A stretch of DNA of 64,000 nt from Streptomyces narbonensis (GTDB lineage: Bacteria; Actinomycetota; Actinomycetes; Streptomycetales; Streptomycetaceae). The notes beneath the pieces are model-generated. The model worked only from the letters and a program-made list of their open reading frames with translations, searched no databases and had not been told where the DNA came from. Position 1 is the stretch's first letter, and every line of letters starts with the position of its first letter. Positions 62,475 through 64,000 of the stretch are shown here, piece by piece. The stretch lies in contig NZ_BMSF01000004.1 in NCBI RefSeq assembly GCF_014649015.1, positions 62,001-126,000 on the forward strand, written 5' to 3'. The translations under genes were made by a program, and so were the position numbers.

Positions 62475-63242
62475 GTGATCTCTTCCCAGGTGCTCATCAA
62501 GGACGGTTCGACCGCGGCTCTCACCCCCGACCGGCTCACCCTCACGCGGGACAGCGGACGCGTACGCGTCGAGATCCCTCTCGCGGTCGTCCAGCGGGCG
62601 GACCTGAGCGGCGAGACGGGCATCAGGGTCCGCCTCACCGACGAGGCCGTCCACTCGATCCCGGGCGGCAACGCGACCGCCACCGCGGCCTTCCTCGCCG
62701 CCCTGAACGCGGCGCTGCCCGAGGAACGGGACCCGGCCGGCAGCACCCTCGTCACCACCGAGGTCAACGAGGGCACCCGGTCCTGGGTGTGGTGGAGCGC
62801 GGGGAGCGCCTTCCTGCTCGCCTACATCGGCTACGTCGTATGGGTCGGCCTCGCCCACGAAGGCTTCGACGCCGTCGCCGCCTTCTTCAGCGTCCCCATC
62901 GCACTCCTCGGCCTGGCCTGCGTCGGGGCCCTCATCGGCAAGGCGCTCGACCGGGTCGCGCTCGCCCGGCGCGGCATCACCGTCGTCGCCACCAAGGGCT
63001 ACCACCCCAACGGACGGGCGAAGCGGTACTTCGCGTACACCGACGCGCACGGGAACGAGCACCTCAGCGACAGCAGCGGGGCAGGACAGACCGCCCACAT
63101 CATCTACCTCCCGGAGTCCCCGGGGACGAACGTCGCCCGGCTGCCGCTCCCCTGGGTGGTGCTCAAGTACACCGTCAGCCTGGTCATCGGCCTCGGGATC
63201 CTCGTGTTCGGCGCGCTGGGGCTCGCTCTCCCCTTCATCTGA
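62475..63242 (+). CDS. Membrane protein with a small beta-rich N-terminal region
   Basis: 255 residues from GTG 62475; the frame extends to 62331 but that part is Arg/Pro-rich and poorly started. About residues 1-80 form beta strands (SSQVLIKDGSTAALTPDRLTLTRDSGRVRVEIPLAVVQRADL), PH-like in pattern. Spans lie at about 100-120, 128-152 and 228-250. A DUF3592-like extracellular or loop segment (VVATKGYHPNGRAKRYFAYTD) sits between. No ribosome site is obvious. Function unknown. Confidence 0.78.
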   Translation: MISSQVLIKDGSTAALTPDRLTLTRDSGRVRVEIPLAVVQRADLSGETGIRVRLTDEAVHSIPGGNATATAAFLAALNAALPEERDPAGSTLVTTEVNEGTRSWVWWSAGSAFLLAYIGYVVWVGLAHEGFDAVAAFFSVPIALLGLACVGALIGKALDRVALARRGITVVATKGYHPNGRAKRYFAYTDAHGNEHLSDSSGAGQTAHIIYLPESPGTNVARLPLPWVVLKYTVSLVIGLGILVFGALGLALPFI

Positions 63243-63281
63243 CCGGAAGGCCGGAAGGGAACCCGCGAGCCCCGGCGGGCC

Positions 63282-63301
63282 CGGTAGGCGGCTGCCTACC
63301 G
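63282..63301. terminator. Stem-loop between convergent genes
   Basis: CGGTAGGC-GGCT-GCCTACCG, perfect 8-bp stem containing the stop codon of the DtxR-family gene; probably ends both transcripts. Confidence 0.65.
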
Positions 63302-63985
63302 CTTCGCGACGAAGACGTGCGCCGCGACCTCCGCGTCCAGCTCGGCGGCCTCGCCGCTGCTGCCCACCAGGACACCGCCCGGCGACTCCGTCACCGACAC
63401 CACGGAACCGGGCTGCACGCCCGCCCTCCGCAGCGTGTACATCAGCTGGGCGTCCGTCTGGATCGGCTCGCCGATCCGGCGCACGACCACCGTCTTGCCG
63501 CCGCTCGCGTCCAGGTCGGCGAGGGAGACCATCGAGTCGTCCAGGAACGCCTCGGCCTCCGCCTTCTCGCCGAGCTCCTCAAGGCCCGGGATCGGGTTCC
63601 CGTACGGCGACTCCGTCGGGTGACGCAGCAGCTCCAGGACCCGCCGCTCCACGGCCTCGCTCATCACGTGCTCCCAGCGACAGGCCTCCGCGTGGACCTG
63701 CTCCCACTCCAGGCCGATCACGTCGACGAGGAGACACTCCGCGAGCCGGTGCTTGCGCATGACGCGGGTGGCGAGACGACGGCCCTCGTCCGTCAGCTCC
63801 AGATGGCGGTCACTCGCCACGGCCACCAGGCCGTCGCGCTCCATCCGGGCCACCGTCTGGCTCACCGTGGGGCCGCTCTGGTCGAGCCGCTCGGCGATCC
63901 GGGCACGCATGGGGACCACACCTTCCTCCTCAAGCTCGAGGATGGTGCGGAGATACATCTCCGTTGTGTCGATCAGTCCGGACAT
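63296..63985 (-). CDS. dmdR1: DtxR-family iron-dependent transcriptional repressor
   Basis: 229 residues. N-terminal winged helix (TTEMYLRTILELEEEGVVPMRARIAERLDQSGPTVSQTVARMERDGLV), then the metal-binding/dimer domain with the ligand motif HRLAECLLVDVIGLEWEQVHAEACRWEHVMS (Cys, Glu and His ligands near 102-106) and a C-terminal SH3-like domain. Length and sequence fit the Streptomyces DmdR1/DesR group, which represses siderophore and iron-uptake genes when Fe(II) is bound. It lies at the right edge of the window, with only 15 bases of upstream sequence present. Confidence 0.93.
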   Translation of the reverse strand: MSGLIDTTEMYLRTILELEEEGVVPMRARIAERLDQSGPTVSQTVARMERDGLVAVASDRHLELTDEGRRLATRVMRKHRLAECLLVDVIGLEWEQVHAEACRWEHVMSEAVERRVLELLRHPTESPYGNPIPGLEELGEKAEAEAFLDDSMVSLADLDASGGKTVVVRRIGEPIQTDAQLMYTLRRAGVQPGSVVSVTESPGGVLVGSSGEAAELDAEVAAHVFVAKR

Positions 63986-64000
63986 ACGTGCCCCTCGATG

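Noticed and set aside
63435..63623. Antisense gene inside the DtxR-family gene
   Set aside because: An antisense gene (adm) has been reported opposite dmdR1 in S. coelicolor, but here the antisense frame seen is only 62 codons with no ribosome site, so I do not call it.

Overview
The window is high-GC actinobacterial chromosome, almost certainly Streptomyces. The grounds are strong third-position GC codon bias, GTG and TTG starts, G-rich ribosome sites, XRE/DUF397/RsbW-like regulator sets, DUF4097, VCBS-repeat secreted proteins, a DmdR1-type iron regulator and a mycothiol-enzyme-like anti-sigma fold. No rRNA, tRNA, CRISPR array, insertion sequence or phage module was seen. purU, a STAS/ECF-sigma/zinc-finger trio and the DtxR-type regulator all lie on the right half, which suggests a chromosomal core region.

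Layout. 1-8.8 kb: three long secreted FG-GAP/VCBS paralogues and a deleted fourth copy (4711-4886), interrupted by an RsbW-like ATPase and an XRE-DUF397 pair. 8.8-15.1 kb: HAD hydrolase, DUF3995 protein, ECF sigma factor, an SRPBCC-like protein, alpha/beta hydrolase plus DUF4097 protein, and a membrane Ser/Thr kinase with a ricin-type sensor. 15.1-38.1 kb: an accessory CoA-thioester catabolic region (DUF35 protein, DoxX, flavin monooxygenase, four MFS transporters, two acyl-CoA ligases, enoyl-CoA hydratase, flavin reductase, alcohol dehydrogenase, SDR, cyclase, paired acyl-CoA dehydrogenases, amidohydrolase). At least seven copies of one palindrome, CTGAC-N5-GTCAG, lie before the promoters of this region and nowhere else that I noticed, so it reads as a local regulon whose TetR-like repressor is not in the window.

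38.1-49.4 kb: a VCBS-fused exonuclease/phosphatase, STAS antagonist, ECF sigma factor with a zinc-finger partner that is frameshifted in a C run, purU, a conserved small protein, a solute-binding lipoprotein, a Pro/Gln-rich membrane protein, a TPR-type regulator and a small prim-pol protein. 49.5-56.4 kb: an ABC exporter pair, a small membrane protein under a long palindrome, a serine hydrolase, a minimal M9 collagenase and a helix-turn-helix protein. 56.4-59.3 kb: a cell-wall locus with a GH25 muramidase, a transmembrane XRE protein whose outer part carries a peptidoglycan-binding domain and a lysozyme-like domain lacking its expected glutamate, and a small secreted peptidoglycan-binding protein. 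59.5-64 kb: an I36/VCBS secreted protein, an alpha/beta hydrolase behind a LexA-like box, a membrane protein and the DtxR-family regulator.

Two themes recur. First, VCBS-family genes carry an inverted repeat just before the ribosome site, and in one paralogous pair the stem shows a compensatory base change. Second, short GC-rich tandem arrays with unrelated units (7, 9, 11, 16, 17, 24 bp) sit at or just past stop codons.
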